A stretch of DNA of 64,000 bases from Hemibagrus wyckioides. Its lineage: Eukaryota > Chordata > Actinopteri > Siluriformes > Bagridae. The DNA lies in the NCBI RefSeq assembly GCF_019097595.1, contig NC_080715.1:26006355-26070354 (forward strand). The letters run 5' to 3'. Of this stretch, positions 26,101 to 41,488 are shown in pieces (the first letter of the stretch is position 1; each line of letters begins with the position of its first letter). The notes beneath the pieces were generated by a model. The model searched no databases and was not told the DNA's origin. It saw only the letters and a program-made list of their open reading frames with translations. The position numbers were made by a program, and so were the translations under genes.

Positions 26101-29100
26101 TTCTGTTACATTTCAGATATGGACGAGTGTCTGGTCAACACTCATAAATGCAGCCGTCACGCAGACTGTATAAACACTGAGGGGTCATACAAGTGCAAAT
26201 GCAGACACGGCTTCCGCGGCACTGGGTTCGACTGTTCAGGTGAGAATTCTGTTCTTTTATTCTAAGTGAAGCTGCGGCCATGTGTCTCACATCCAGGACA
26301 AAGGAAGTCAGTACGGTTCTGATCTCCACATGGTGATGATGCTCTGATCTCATCTCATCTTCCTGATAAAGAGTTCTTCACTGAACCAGACGTAGAGCTC
26401 TGAGCACTGAGAGGCTGTAAGGAAACACACACACACAGACACACTTCCTAAATCTCCTTAGAGGTGAAGTGTCATTGCTGCTGCAGTGATGAACTATCTG
26501 AGGGTTAAACCCTTCCTACATTAAGCTCTCTGTGGAACTCAGTGGAACTATCAGGACCCGTGTTGTCTGTAGCTGTAGCTGCTGCTCTGTCAGTGTCCCA
26601 TCTGTTATCAGCTGTTGTGTGGATGTACTGCCCAGTTAATACCTGGAGGATGTGATGGTTTCTTTGTATTCACTGGTCAGAGACTGGTTTAAATAGCAGA
26701 AGGGGTGGAGCCAGCAGGTCACTAGGTTTGTGTTGGTCGTTCCTGGAGATTATTAGATTCGGTGTAAGATGTTATTAGACTGTAAACATCTGATACTACA
26801 TCATCATCTACACAGTGACATGACAGTTACTCTCACGTATTATTATTATTATTATTATTATTATCATTATTATTATTATTATTAGTTGATAATACACATG
26901 AACCTGCTTCAGTATTTATGACAGAAATACACTATGTTGCCAAAGGTACGCCCGTCTAAATCATTAAATTCAGGTGTTGTTTTCCAGGGGTTGGGCTCGG
27001 CCACTTACAGTGAGAGGAACTCTTAATGCTTCAGCATACCAAGACATTTTGGACAATTTCATGCTCCTAACTTTGTGAGAACAGTTTGGGGATGACCCCT
27101 TCTTGTTCCAACATGACTGCACACCAGTGCACAAAGCAAGGTCCATAAAGACATGGATGAGTGAGTTTGGTGTGGATGAACTTGACTGGCCTGCACAGAG
27201 TCCTGACCTCAACCTGATAGAACACCTTTGGAATGAATTAGAGCGGAGACTGTGAGCCAGACCAAAACTGGGACGTCTGCCTTTAAATTCACATGAATGT
27301 AATATGGAGTTTTCCCGCCCTTTGCAGCTCTAAATGCTCCAATTCTTCTGAGAAGGCTTTCCACAAGGTTTAGGAGTGTGTTTATGGGAATTTTTGACCA
27401 TTCCACTTGAAGCGCATTTCTGAGTTCAGGCACTGATGTTTGACAGGAAGTTCTGACTCACAGTCTCTGCTCTAATTCATCTCAAAGATGTTCTATCAGG
27501 TTGAGGTCAGGACTCTGAGTTCATTTCACTGGAACTAATGGGCCAAGCCCAACCCCTGAAAAACAACCCTTGAATTCAATGATTTGGAGGGGTGTCCCAA
27601 AACATTTGGCAATATAGTGTATGTCAGATTTAACAAATGGCTAATTTTCATTTTGGCAGGTTGATGTTTCTCAGTTACTGTATCTGCTCTTGTTCATCTG
27701 TCTGTGGATTTACACACACTGTGTGAGCACTGGAGAAACATAACTTTTTAGATTTTAGATTTAGCTTCATGTCTGGTTGCAAAACATTTGGTTTAATCTT
27801 CAGAAGCTTCATCTTCAGAAACTGACATCAATCCAGCATCGTTCTGAAGAGAAGACGATGTCGCGTTTCCTCACGATTGCTTCACTGTCCTGAAGCTTCA
27901 TGCTTCATCGAGCGTCTGGATGGAAGCCGATTCACTTGTCTGGAAAATCACACCTCTGTCGTTGTCTAGACGTCGTCTGGAGGGCAGCGGTGTGCGTAAA
28001 AAAATGTTGTTTTGTGTTTCCTGTAGTAAAGCCGTTTTATCACAGCAACTCCTGGGACTCTGATAAAGGCAGCGCAGACGAACTTCATAATGGTGAGAAG
28101 CTTTCATCTGAGGATTGCTGAGAACGTCCTCGTCGCTCTGTGGATTACTTCATTAACACATTAATCTTGTGTTGTGGCTAAACACAAGAATGTGTGTTCC
28201 AGTAGCTTTATTTCAATACACTCTCTTCACTTCCCCTCACGAGATGTTACAGCTGTAAAGTGATGAAGACACTGTACTGTATGAGGGGAAGATGACGAGG
28301 AAGGGTTTAAAATGTCATTTTCACTCAGTGAATGAACACAACGAACGTGTCTGCTGTTAGCTGCTTGTTGTGTAGCATGAGCTGTGCATCCATTGCCCTG
28401 CTGTGTTAGCATGAAAATTGTGTTAGCATTCTTACGTTTGAAGCGTTTTTTCCCTCACAGTTTAACACGGTCCTAATGCTCTTCAGGTCAGAGTTCAGCC
28501 TCCATATCTTCATATCGTTTACGGCGTCATGTCACGTGTCCGTGTGATGATAAACGAGATTGTCTCATTTCCTCTTGTCAGAAAACGGCTACGTAGTGGG
28601 CGTGTTTGTGGGCAGAGATTGACATTAGGTGAAAAGGATGTATGTTGTGCTGAGGAGCAGCACCAGAGATTCCTCAGAGCTACAGATAAGATTCCACAGC
28701 AGATAGAAGAGCTTAGTGCTGTGCAGTGAGGCTGCATGTTAACATTAGCATCTGCTCAGTCTCTGTGAGCTTCCTGTGTACAGTTAACATGCACTGGTGG
28801 ACTTAACACGACTAGCAAAAACATTAATGCCTACTCACTCAGTGTTTCCTCTTGCAGACCTGCTGCAGCAGTGCATGATGGGAAAGTGCAGTCTTCGTTA
28901 CTCCTCCGTGAGAGAGCATTAGAATGATTGTTTCTATCTGATACTTGAGACTCCTTCCATAACCATAATTATTATAATTATTAGAGTTCTGGTGTAAATA
29001 TCATTAGAGGAAGAACAGTAGAAGTGCTGATAAACCCAATGTGTCTCATCAACACTGCGGTCTGTTTTAATAGCAATCCCAGAATTCCCTTCAAAGACAC

Positions 29101-31153
29101 GCTTTCTTGGAGGGAAACTGGAGAACGCCATCCCAGAGCCCAGAGTGACTACATCCCCCAAACTGCACCTACAGCCGTTCGATTATGACGGAGAGGTTTA
29201 CATTGGGCCAGGAGAGGAAGTGACATCACTGATACCAACAAGAGAGGAGGAGGAGGAGGAGGAAGAGGAGGAGGAAGAGGAGGAGGGAAATGGGGTGGAC
29301 GCTGAGAGTCTGAAACCCCGAGGAGATGCCTTCTGTGAGTTTACTAATGTGGCTAATGTGCTTACACACACACACACACAAACTCAGACACACACTCACA
29401 CACAAACTCAGTCAGACACACACACACACAGACACACACAACCATACACACACAAAGTCTCTCTCTCAAACACACACCACACACTCAGACAAACTGAGAC
29501 ACACACTGACACTCACCACACACAAACTAAGACACACACACACACACTCTCTCTCTCACGCATACACACACAAACTCAGTCAGACACACACACACAAACA
29601 GACACACACACAAGCTCTTTCTCTCACACACTCACACACAGACACACACACTACACAGACACAAACTCATACACACACAAACACACACACAGTAACACAC
29701 CTCCTCGCCACTCTCCAGCTCCTGAACTCAGATCATTTATTATAGCATGAAGAGACACGCCCGAGACGTCCATCACCCTCACACAGGGGAATTCCACCAG
29801 GGGGAGGAACAAGTACCCCAGAGGAGATGGGGGATGAGGAGGAGTGGAGGAGTGTGAGCGCTAGCCTTTTATTATCCCGCTCCAGAGCAGCTGTTGTGTA
29901 GACAGGCAGCGTGGACGTGTCCTCCAAAACATCAGCTTTTACTGACACGACCTCCTGCAGCCATCACACCACAAACACACTCCTGCTCTCTTCCTCTCCT
30001 GTCCTTCTGACACAGGGCACATCATACATGATGAGGATTTCAGCATGTTCTGTGTGTGTGTGTGTGGTCTAGATGTAACTCTTCCTTCATGAGTGTGTTC
30101 TGAACTCTTCCAGTTTCTGAGTTCGTCTACAGCCGAGGAACAGAATTTAAAGAAATTAAGGCGGCTCCTCTACAGGAAAGTAAGAACTATTTACTTTCTT
30201 TTCAAAGGAATGAAGTGAAACAGACGTGATGTTCTGCACACAGTGAATGTTTGGTGTTTGGTGATAATCCTCTTTCTTGTAGCTGACACACAGCTTAGCA
30301 CACACACACGTTTCACATTTCACGTCAGTGCCAGGCTTGAGTAGGAGGCATGGCCTATGATTGGAGGCGGGGGTTTTGTATAAAATGACTGAATGACTGT
30401 GTGGTGTGTAAGACGTTTCTCAGTGTTTTTGTGTGTTTTTGCTGGATCAGGATTCCTCACTGACTGTAACTTTGACTCTGGGGAATGTGAATGGGTCCAG
30501 GAGAAGGACGATGACCTGGACTGGACTGTCCATTACCACGAAAACGGTGACATCAAACTCATTAATGCATCATTTATAGAAATCATTAGGAAAAAAATTG
30601 GGGGAAATAGAATCAGGTAAAGTCTGACAGGCTTTCAACACAGGTGTGTTTGCTGCTGTGCAGGACTGCAGTACTACATGGCGCTGAAGGGGATTGTGGG
30701 TAAATGGAGGGAGCAGGCCAGGCTGAAGCTGCTCCTCAGTGATGCTGTTCGTCAGCAGGCTTTCTGTGTGAGATTCAACTACAGGATGGAGGGACTGCAG
30801 ACCGGAACGCTGCGTGTGATGACGGACAGCAGGAACGTCCTGTGGGAGAACAGACACATCCAGGACCACGGCTGGAACACGGAGAACGTGGACGTGACCT
30901 GGAGCGACAGAGCTCCTGAATCGGTCAGAAACTCCATGATGACCATGACCCATCAGACTGAGATCAGATAAATCACTGATCTGAAGTCAGACAAATCAGT
31001 TCTGTTTTTAATTTTCTTCATTAAAATTGTTTGTTTTGTTTGCAGCTTGTGTTTGAGGGGACTCTGGGGAAGCTGGAGCGAGGAGAAATCAGCCTGGATA
31101 ACGTGGTGCTGATGTCAGGAAGCTGTCGTGATGCTGAGGAGAAGCTGCTGTAG
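20385..31153 (+). CDS. egfl6: EGF-like domain multiple 6 (secreted EGF/MAM protein), 537 aa
   Basis: Thirteen exons: 20385-20455, 23373-23467, 23682-23774, 24051-24170, 24262-24381, 25894-26028, 26117-26239, 28027-28092, 29074-29334, 30114-30179, 30451-30546, 30664-30923, 31046-31153. All junctions are GT-AG and the phases join into 538 codons with stop (human EGFL6: 553 aa). Signal peptide [17 protein letters not shown]; then '[15 protein letters not shown]'; EGF repeats about residues 56-252, several calcium-binding ('[12 protein letters not shown]', '[12 protein letters not shown]'); a linker with a Glu run and an RGD near residue 357 (integrin-binding tripeptide, also in human EGFL6); and a C-terminal MAM domain from about 389 ('[10 protein letters not shown]'). 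Linker block '[10 protein letters not shown]' and ending 'VVLMSGSC' match EGFL6 better than nephronectin. The family acts in extracellular matrix, in skin and vessels. Confidence 0.95.
20456..23372. other. egfl6 intron 1, no other gene seen
   Basis: A 2.9-kb intron rich in GCTAA/GCTAG hexamers (for example 21509-21530 and 21660-21695). It also has a TG-rich tract at 22981-23172 and a C9 run near 22826-22834. No additional coding exon is needed, since exons 1 and 2 join in phase. Confidence 0.6.
22981..23172. repeat. Imperfect TG tract in egfl6 intron 1
   Basis: About 190 bases of TGTG/TGAG/TGCG repeats. The threonine/histidine-rich minus-strand frame over it is spurious. Confidence 0.85.
24382..25890 (+). 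repeat. 65-75 bp minisatellite filling egfl6 intron 5, about 22 copies
   Basis: Tandem unit: (TG)n of variable length, then a near-constant 50-base core with TTTGAATGTGCGTGGTCTC, then CATGTCAGTAACTGCTGT and AATGTTTTCTTGGTTG. I count 19 units with the full core start and about 3 degenerate ones at the 3' end (25700-25890). Length variation is mostly in the (TG)n part. The last unit leads into the real 3' splice site at 25893, and its core equals that splice-site region. Four internal units end in TAG in place of TGTG (about 24739, 25493, 25701, 25765). Open frames through it ([10 protein letters not shown] repeats) are artefacts. Confidence 0.95.
26930..27619. mobile_element. Foldback-type non-autonomous Tc1 derivative (family A-related)
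   Basis: Ends CACTATGTTGCC... and ...GGCAATATAGTG, flanked by TA. The left half carries a decayed copy of the transposase 3' region in plus orientation ('[14 protein letters not shown]' near 27207-27245). The right half (about 27300-27560) carries overlapping transposase sequence in the opposite orientation. The element is therefore a 690-bp imperfect palindrome. It lies in egfl6 intron 7 (26240-28026). Confidence 0.85.
29365..29697. repeat. Complex CA/CTCT tract in egfl6 intron 9
   Basis: Imperfect CA repeat with internal duplicated blocks (AAACTCAGTCAGACACACA occurs at about 29403 and 29572). It starts about 30 bases after the exon 29074-29334 donor. Overlapping Thr/His frames are not genes. 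Confidence 0.85.
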
Positions 31154-31363
31154 AGAAATGTCTCAGTAACTTTAAAATAATCTCGAACGTCATACTGAAA
31201 AAAAAATGTTGATGGAAGAAAATCCATCTAATCCATTAGATAAAATTCCCCTACTTTTTTTTATTACATGTGAAAGGTGAATGTGATGGAAAATGTTTCC
31301 TGACTCAGTAACAAGGCTGTGAGATCTTCAGCACATTCTCCAGGAGGAAAAAACTCAACTATA

Positions 31364-31393
31364 AATAAAAGTGTGTTTCTTTTTCTCAATAAA
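31364..31393 (+). other. egfl6: Poly(A) signals of egfl6
   Basis: AATAAA occurs at 31364-31369 and again at 31388-31393, 210-240 bases after the stop codon. Either could end the transcript. Confidence 0.6.
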
Positions 31394-31831
31394 TAAATAA
31401 AAAGAAATGACTGCGTTGTGGAGAGGTTTTCCTGAGCCGGAGTCTATCTCGGGAACGCCGGGAACGAGGTGGGAAAACTAAATAATAAATAAAGATATAC
31501 CGCAGCTGCTAAGGAACATACAGCAGACTTATGTAATATATTAGCATTATTAATAATATTAATTATATTATATGTTAATTATATTATTATAATATAATAT
31601 AATTATTTTACTATTATTATTATTAAATAAATATATAAAGTAATATTAATATATTAAAGAGCAAAATAGATCAACAAGCTGCTGTATTTCTCCAGATTCA
31701 CTGTGATTTCCAAATAATTAACCAAACGGTTTAAAACCCACAAATTTCGACTTTAAAACCCATCTGCAGCGTGATGATGGGAGTGTGTGAGGAGAAGGAG
31801 CGTGAGGTCACAGCGCCACCTGCTGACAGGT

Positions 31832-31837
31832 TTTATT
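31832..31837 (-). other. trappc2: Poly(A) signal of trappc2
   Basis: AATAAA on the minus strand, 213 bases beyond the trappc2 stop. egfl6 and trappc2 converge here, with about 440 bases between their signals. Confidence 0.55.
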
Positions 31838-32049
31838 ATCATCATTACACTGAGAGATGGACAGCATGATGACGTCAGAACATGAACACAACAAAAAACA
31901 AGAAAAACAACTGTTCACAGGCTGAAGGTTTAAACATACACACATACACACACACACGGAAACACACACACACTTGTGACGTTTAACCCAGGTAAAAGTG
32001 ATTAAATGTATTTTACAGGCGTTTGTATAAACATTGGAGAATCGTCTCA

Positions 32050-34153
<2,104 letters not shown>

Positions 34154-37100
34154 ATGTCTGCGGATGAAGATCAGAGTTTAAGTGCAGAGGAGCTGAGAAA
34201 GAGACTTTACCAGAGTTTTAAGAAGAAGGGAGTTCTGGACGCTGTGAAGGTCAGTGTTTCTGTTCAGTGCTTAATGATGGTGAAAAAAACCTGTCCCTAT
34301 CATGTCCTTAAACACTAAACCCTTTTACTGTAAATCATCAATACACAGAGAGAGACACACGCAAAGAGAGGCAGAGAGAGAGACAGACAGAGAGAGAGAG
34401 AGAGAGAGAGATTGATTTAAATCCTAAAAACTAAATACTTTTACTCCAAATCATCAATACTTTAAACTAACTGTTTATATACACAGTTATATATACATAT
34501 ATAGTTAATCTAGGACAGATACACACACTCCACATGCGTTTGTTAAACTATTCCAGTCCCAGTGGGGTTCAGGAGGATGACTGTTCAGTGTGTGACTCGA
34601 ACCCTGTCACTGTTCATCACCTGGTGCTTCTAAACAGCTTCAATACCAGACAATGTCTTGGGCCTGTTTTTTTATTCCAGACGCAGCTCAGGAATCAGCT
34701 GATTGTGGAGCTTCAGCGTGAATCTCTTCCTCAGACATCTTCTGAAAAATCCCAGTCTCTCTCGCTGCTTGCCTCTAACAGCCTGGTGATCCAGCACCTC
34801 CAGAGCTCCGGCTATGAGTACACCCTGTCAGTCTTCTACCCTGAGTGTGGGATCAGCAAGGAGAAGGTGCGCTTCAGCATGGCTCTTCACAACGTGTGCT
34901 CATTCAGGGTGCAGATGGTATCAGGAGAAAACCTCAGGCTGCTGGTCAGCGTTGGGTTTCATGCTTCTCAATGTCGACAGCCTGTTATTTAATCTGGGCA
35001 ATGTGAGCTATATTTCTGTGTGAATATCTCAAACTTTACAGGTCCTTTCTGTAAGTGAAGAGTGCTGGTGAGATTCCATGCTCTGCACTAACGATTAATA
35101 GATTCAGGAAATTGTTAACATCAGAATTTTTCTGAAATCTGATTTTGAATCACTGCGGTATTTAAAACCAGTCTCTCTGTATGAAAGTGAGCTTTATAAA
35201 TGCTGAATATGCATCAGTCAATAGAAGGCTCTTTTTTTTAGGTTTTTTCAACAAAGGACATTCTTCAGCTTCTGAGAATCAGTCCAGAATCTCGATTGTA
35301 CAAACATCTGGTAAGCATCTCTCTCTGCTCATTTAACAGGAAGAAACATTTTATAGATAATAAAATGGAGAACAAATTTAATATTGATGTTGCTGTTGTT
35401 GTTATTATTATTATTATTGTTATTATTATTATTATTGTTATTATTTATTATACAGGTGGCAGATAATTACAGTGGACAGAAAGGTAGGCAATATATAGGC
35501 AGTATATATTTATGCAAATTAAAAAATGCATTCAAATTAAAACAAATATTTTGTAATTGAGAAAAAACAGGAAAAAAATAGTTTCAGTATTTTAAATTAT
35601 GATTTTTTAAATGTTTACATGTTATTTTCTCAGACATTTCAGTTATCATTTAAAGTAGTTACATTTATTTAATTACATTTTTAATAGATTAATTTAATTA
35701 CTTTGTAATTCATTTAAATTAATTTTAATGAATTATAATTAAATTACTTAATTTATTTATTTTAGATTTTCTTTACCTGTGTGTTGAGCCTTCTTTACCT
35801 TCTTCTTTCTCCCTTTAGGTTTATTAATAAATCTGCTGTCTGAGTTCATCGATCAGCTTCAGTCGCGAGTGTGTGACGCAGACACACAGACATCAGACAC
35901 GTCCGAGTCTATCGGTACACTGCAACGTCCATTTCAGTTCAGGCAGAAATATTACTCTGTGTGTCATGAGACCAACATTTAACACACTGAGGGCTTTCTG
36001 TCCAACAAAACACTCAGACCGATGGAGTGATAGATACAGACAGACGGAGTGATGGAGACAGACAGACGGAGTGATGGAGACAGACAGACGGAGTGATAGA
36101 TACAGACAGACGGAGTGATGGAGACAGACAGACAGACGGAGTGATGGAGACAGACAGACAGACGGAGTGATGGAGACAGACAGACGGAGTGATGGAGACA
36201 GACAGACGGAGTGATGGAGACAGACAGACGGAGTGATGGATACAGACAGAGTGATAGAGACAGACAGAAGGAGTGATGGAGACAGACGGAGTGATAGATA
36301 CAGGTAGACAGACGGAGTGATATATACAGGTAGACAGACGGAGTGATGGAGACAGACAGATGGAGTGATAGACTGATAGACAGACAGACAGACGGAGTGA
36401 CAGACAGACAGACGGAGTGATAGACAGACAGACAGACAGATGGAGTGATAGACAGACAGATGGAGGTTGTGATCATCATTCTGCTCTGTTATTGATGATG
36501 ATGATGATGGTGGTGGTGGTGATGTTGTTGTTGTGCAGTGAGGAAGATGCAGGTGATTGATGAAGAGTACGAGCTCCTGAGGCAGAGAGGACAGCGCTGG
36601 GCTTCAGTGGAAGTGAAACTGGCTGAATACAGGAAGCAGATGGAGGAGCAGGCAGAAGCTGAGCTGAAATCCAAGGTGCTGGTCCCTGTGTGAGGAGCGT
36701 AACTCTGAGCTGAAGCTCCACTACTCCCAGTATCCTGAAGAGACGGCTGGCTGCAGGTGCTACATCAGCGTTTATGAATGTTTGTAAACATGAGTGTGGT
36801 CTCCTGCTGTGGTTTGTTTCAGATTCAGCATTTCCAGGAGGTGGAGATTTCCCGGGTGCGGATGGAGGAGAGGGAAAAATACCAGCAGGAGCTGATGGAG
36901 GTCAGACGACAACTGGAGAGAAACTATGAGATGAAATCAGAGGCACTGATGAACCGGGAGAAGAATGCCATCGAGAGACTGCAGAGACAGCAGCAGGTAT
37001 ACACACACACACACATACACACAGTCACAAAGAGACACACACACACACTGTGAGTACATGAGATAATGTGTGTGGATGTAAGGGCACTTAGCTAACAGAT

Positions 37101-38173
37101 CTAACAGCTGGAGCCTGATGTTTTCATCTGACTTGTAGATTGAGGACAAGGAAATGTACAGCCAGCGTCAGGCTCTGCTGAAGGAGATCGAGTCTGTTCA
37201 CCACAGAGAAGCTGAACTGAGACATAAGATGGAGACCTTCCAAAAGTAAACACTCCCAATCATGACGCCCAGCTAGCAAACATCACACAGAGTGTATGAA
37301 CCCATTGGCTAACATTAGTTTGTTAGCTAGCTGTTCATGATAATTAGTCTGCTCTACAAAAAGCATGTTTCTGAAATTCAAGTGAAGATCTGCAGCTCTG
37401 TGTGTGTGTGTGTTTGTCAGGTCTTGTAAGCTGCATGAGGAGAAGATGAGAAGTTCAGAGGAGCTGTTGAGGAAGAGAGAGCTGGACGTGAGGAAGATGG
37501 AGGAAATGTATGACCTGAAGCTCAACGGCGAGATTAGGAAGTGAGAAACATCTCTGTACACACACACACGTGTAACAGAGGCCAGCCGTAAGTGCTGTGC
37601 AGGTAAACCTCAGTCCTCTGATCTCAAGAGGCACACTAGCGACTGACCCTAGTGGCTGCAGTTTTTAGCCTCCTTGGTAGAGGGCCCATCTTCCACGCCG
37701 GAGACCTACTTGGAACTGTAGCGAGTAGGACCCGGGGTTGTTACATACACGCACACACACACAACAGTGCAGTTGAGTTCTGGATCCTGATTGATCAGAA
37801 GGTGTTGATTAATTTGAAAAGTTAGTGTTACTATAGTAACATCTCATCCTCTTCTGCTCATTAGCTCCTCCTTCATATGCAGGACTCTTTCAGACCTGTG
37901 ACTTCTGCTTTCCTCAGGCATCAGCTGGAGCTGAACGAGGATTACAGCAGGAGGACTGAAGCGCTGACGGAAAGCGAGAACAGAAATAAAGGTGGTCTGT
38001 CTGTGATCTCAGGACCATAGAAGACGAGGGTGATGTCTGAGGGTTGGTTTTTTACTTCGTCTTTCTTCTGTGTGATGCAGGAGAGACGGCTAGGATTCAG
38101 AGGGAAGCCGCCATCATTGACGCCAAGAGAGAGGAACACCAACGAGTCATGAAGGAGCTGGCCAGAGTGCAGG

Positions 38174-38205
<32 letters not shown>

Positions 38206-40004
38206 GACAGCAGCTTGCAGAGCACTGACCGTCATCATGAGCGTAAAGTCCGCCCTCTTTCGAGGGATGAATGTTGCATTTCTCATATTGAGTGTTGTGT
38301 TGCAGGAGGAGCTGGCATTGGAGCGTGGGAGTGTGTGTGTGTTAGAGCAACAGAACGCAGCGCTCAAAGAGAAGCTAGAGGGCGCTAGAGATTACACAAC
38401 CATACGGAACGAACGCATGGAGCTGCAGGCTGAAGTTCATCTGCTGAAGAAACAGCTGGAGGAAAGTCAGGAGGAGAAACGGAGACTCCAGCAAGGTGAT
38501 AATAATAACTAATCGATTATTCCGCTTTACATGTGGATTATAACACAATTATTGATTATTTCAGATTTTTAACTTGTTTCTTGTTCTTTGTCTTTTCTCC
38601 AGAGTTGAACACTCCCTCTCCAGAGCTGCTGAGGCTGCAGGAGGAGCTGAAAAGACTCGAAGCGGCTCGTCGTCTGGACCAGGAAGAGGTCCAGAACCAG
38701 AAGCAGGTTTTTCACAGCCAGCTCTCGCAGGAGGTAACGGAGAAAAACGCACAGTGGCTCAACCTTCAGGAAGAGACTAGTGTGGGCTAGAGACGTTGAG
38801 CATTTTTACACTCATTCTGAATAGATCCTTGAATTAAAAAAGCCCCCTCCACCTTGCCACACATCAGTAATGTTTCGGTCATTGCTCCTGCCTTAAGCTT
38901 TTCTCTCACAGTGGACAGAGAATGTTTGAGTTTAAAATTGGTGTGAGTTTCAGCTTTATGGAGGTTTCTGTCCTGCAGGTGGAGCGATGCGCCCAGTTAA
39001 AGGCTCAGCTCCTGGAGTGTGAGGAAAGGACAAGGTGGATGTCCACACACACTGAAGACCTCAAACAGCAGCTGAGACGCACACAGCAAGGTCTGTTACA
39101 CACTCGGTGTCTCTCCTGTAACATATCCATCCTGGACACATGCCTACGTGTCCGTTACTGTCCTGTGTCGTGTGTAGTGGAAGTTACACCCTTCCTCATC
39201 TGCTGCCCTTCAACTTCTTCTCAGTGTACAGATTTTGTGAAGTCAGTAGCAGTGTCTTTAATTCCTGCATTTGAACACTGCTTGTAGTGTCTCTTTTAAC
39301 TCAAGCTTGTAGTTCAAGCTTGTATATTTTTACCTGCTGGTTATTTCTTTGGGCTTTTCTCATCACTGAACCTTCCTCTGTTTCTGTTTTTTCTTCTTTT
39401 TCCTTTTCCTGTCTTTCCATCTCTGCGATCTGTTCTGCAGCTCTTGAGAATGAGGTTCTGCGTAATCCTAAACCCTCTCTCGTGGACCCCTCTGTTCTCC
39501 ATCTGAACCCTGCGAGCGTGGCTAGCACCGATGTTGAGGGTTACCTTGACCATTTGTGTGACCCAGGATTAGCCACCAGAGGGCGGCGGCACTCACAGAC
39601 CGAGGGCGAGGAGGCGGTGGCTGCAGCTCTGAACAGGATTCAGGAGCTGGAAAAGGAAGCTGAGTCTTTGGAGGAAGCGTACAGAAGCTATAGACGGAAA
39701 GGGGTTGTGTCTCAAATTCCATTAAAGGCCACTTCCTCTGCGCCTGCTTGTGCACCTGTGACCTTTTTCAGGCCGATAGCAGCGGCGAAAACCAGAGTCG
39801 TTGCAGAAGAGGTCTACACAGTGAAAGAACTAAACCAGCATCTGCCAGGTCACATGACTCCACCCACTGTGGGCTCTCCACCACTCAGACGCCTTTCATC
39901 CACTCCAGTCTCCACCTCCAAGACCAAGCCAAGAGCATACACTGAGCAAGGTGAGCACAGTGAACATCACCTCCTTCTACACCACAGTGCTGTGGAATTC
40001 TATA

Positions 40005-40035
<31 letters not shown>

Positions 40036-41435
40036 CGCGCGTGTCAGAAGTGATGTTTTCAGGTTTGAGTTCTCAGAGAGAAGTGTCTCCGATCCCTATG
40101 GTCACTTCAGAAGAATACACACACATCACACCACCAAGCAGCCCTCAGCTGAAGAGCACAGCCCGGGATAACTACAGGTACTACAGGCACACACACACAC
40201 ACAAACACACATGTGCACACACACATACACACTCTCACTCTCATAAACACACACACACACTCTCACACTCATCAAAATACACACACACTTTCTCACTCTC
40301 AAACTCTCTCTCTCTCTCTCTCATGTTTTTGGTGAAATATAAATATGCTTCTAATTTTTTTTTAAATTAATAATTTTTTTTCTTTCCAGTCCAAAACTGC
40401 AAATGAGCTCGTCTCAAGAGTCATCGCCTCAGCCAGAAAAAATCAGCATTCAGGACCTGACCGCACCTCAAACTGGTAACAATTATTCATAAAGTGCAAG
40501 CACTGCAAACAATAATAATGATGATGATGTATATTAATATTGATGTATTTTTATGTATTTTGTCGCAGATTTCCCTGATGGTTTAGAGCAGCACCAGCAG
40601 ATGGAGGAAACACACACACACATGGAACAGCATGGTGAGTCTATCAGGTGAACTGCTCTGTAGGTGACTTTTTGATCAGACGTTCCCTCAATACGCTGCA
40701 TCGGATCATAGGCGTGCCGGTGTGTGTAGGTGGGCAGGAGCTTGTATAACATCGTGTTAAATACATACACCCAGGTTTAGCTGTGAGCTTGTGACCTAAT
40801 CATGGGACCTGAGCCTAAAAAAGATATAAAGAGTTCACTTTTACACCAGTGAGAAAAGGTCCAGATTTCTGACACAGAATGTTCACATGTGGTGTGTGGT
40901 GGGTATTTTTCTCCAGATGTGGTTCAGCCAGCTACTGGAAAGAAGCAAGAGGAGGAGAGGAGGATGAAGGAGGAAGATGAGAGGAGGATGAAGGAGGAAG
41001 AGGAGGAGAGGTGGCAGGAGGAGAGGAGGCTGAAGGAGGAGAGGAGACTGCGGGAGAGAGAGGAGGCTCAGGAGAGAGAGAGGACAGAACTGGAAAGACT
41101 CCAACTGGAGCTGGTCTGTGATTCTCTAAATAGTTCCTTCATCACCAATATCTGGTGAATCTTTCAGTAGCTGAACGTTTATCTGCCTTCACCTACAGCA
41201 GGAGGATCTTCCTGACCCAGAGGAGGAAGAGAAACAAGAGACAGGAGGAGCGACTGAGATCCGAGACGAGAGGAGTGAAGTCAAGACAGAGGCAGGAGGG
41301 GGAGGAGAGGGGGAGGAGGTTCAGGATGATCCACTACACAGATACATGCTGATGGTGATGCAGGGGAGAGAGAGGGAGAGAGAGCAGGTATACACACACA
41401 CACACACATACATTCAGAAAAGACACAGTACTGTA

Positions 41436-41488
<53 letters not shown>

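Noticed and set aside
28850..28922. Possible extra egfl6 exon after a TCTTGCAG acceptor
   Set aside because: The frame in the required phase stops after about 20 codons with no donor, and exons 28027-28092 and 29074-29334 already join in phase.
34867..34992. Read-through of ofd1 exon 2 past 34866
   Set aside because: The next exon restores the conserved KEKVF junction, so the extension is intron.
35979..36479. 166-codon Ser/Val/Cys frame
   Set aside because: Translation of the GACA-type minisatellite in ofd1 intron 5.
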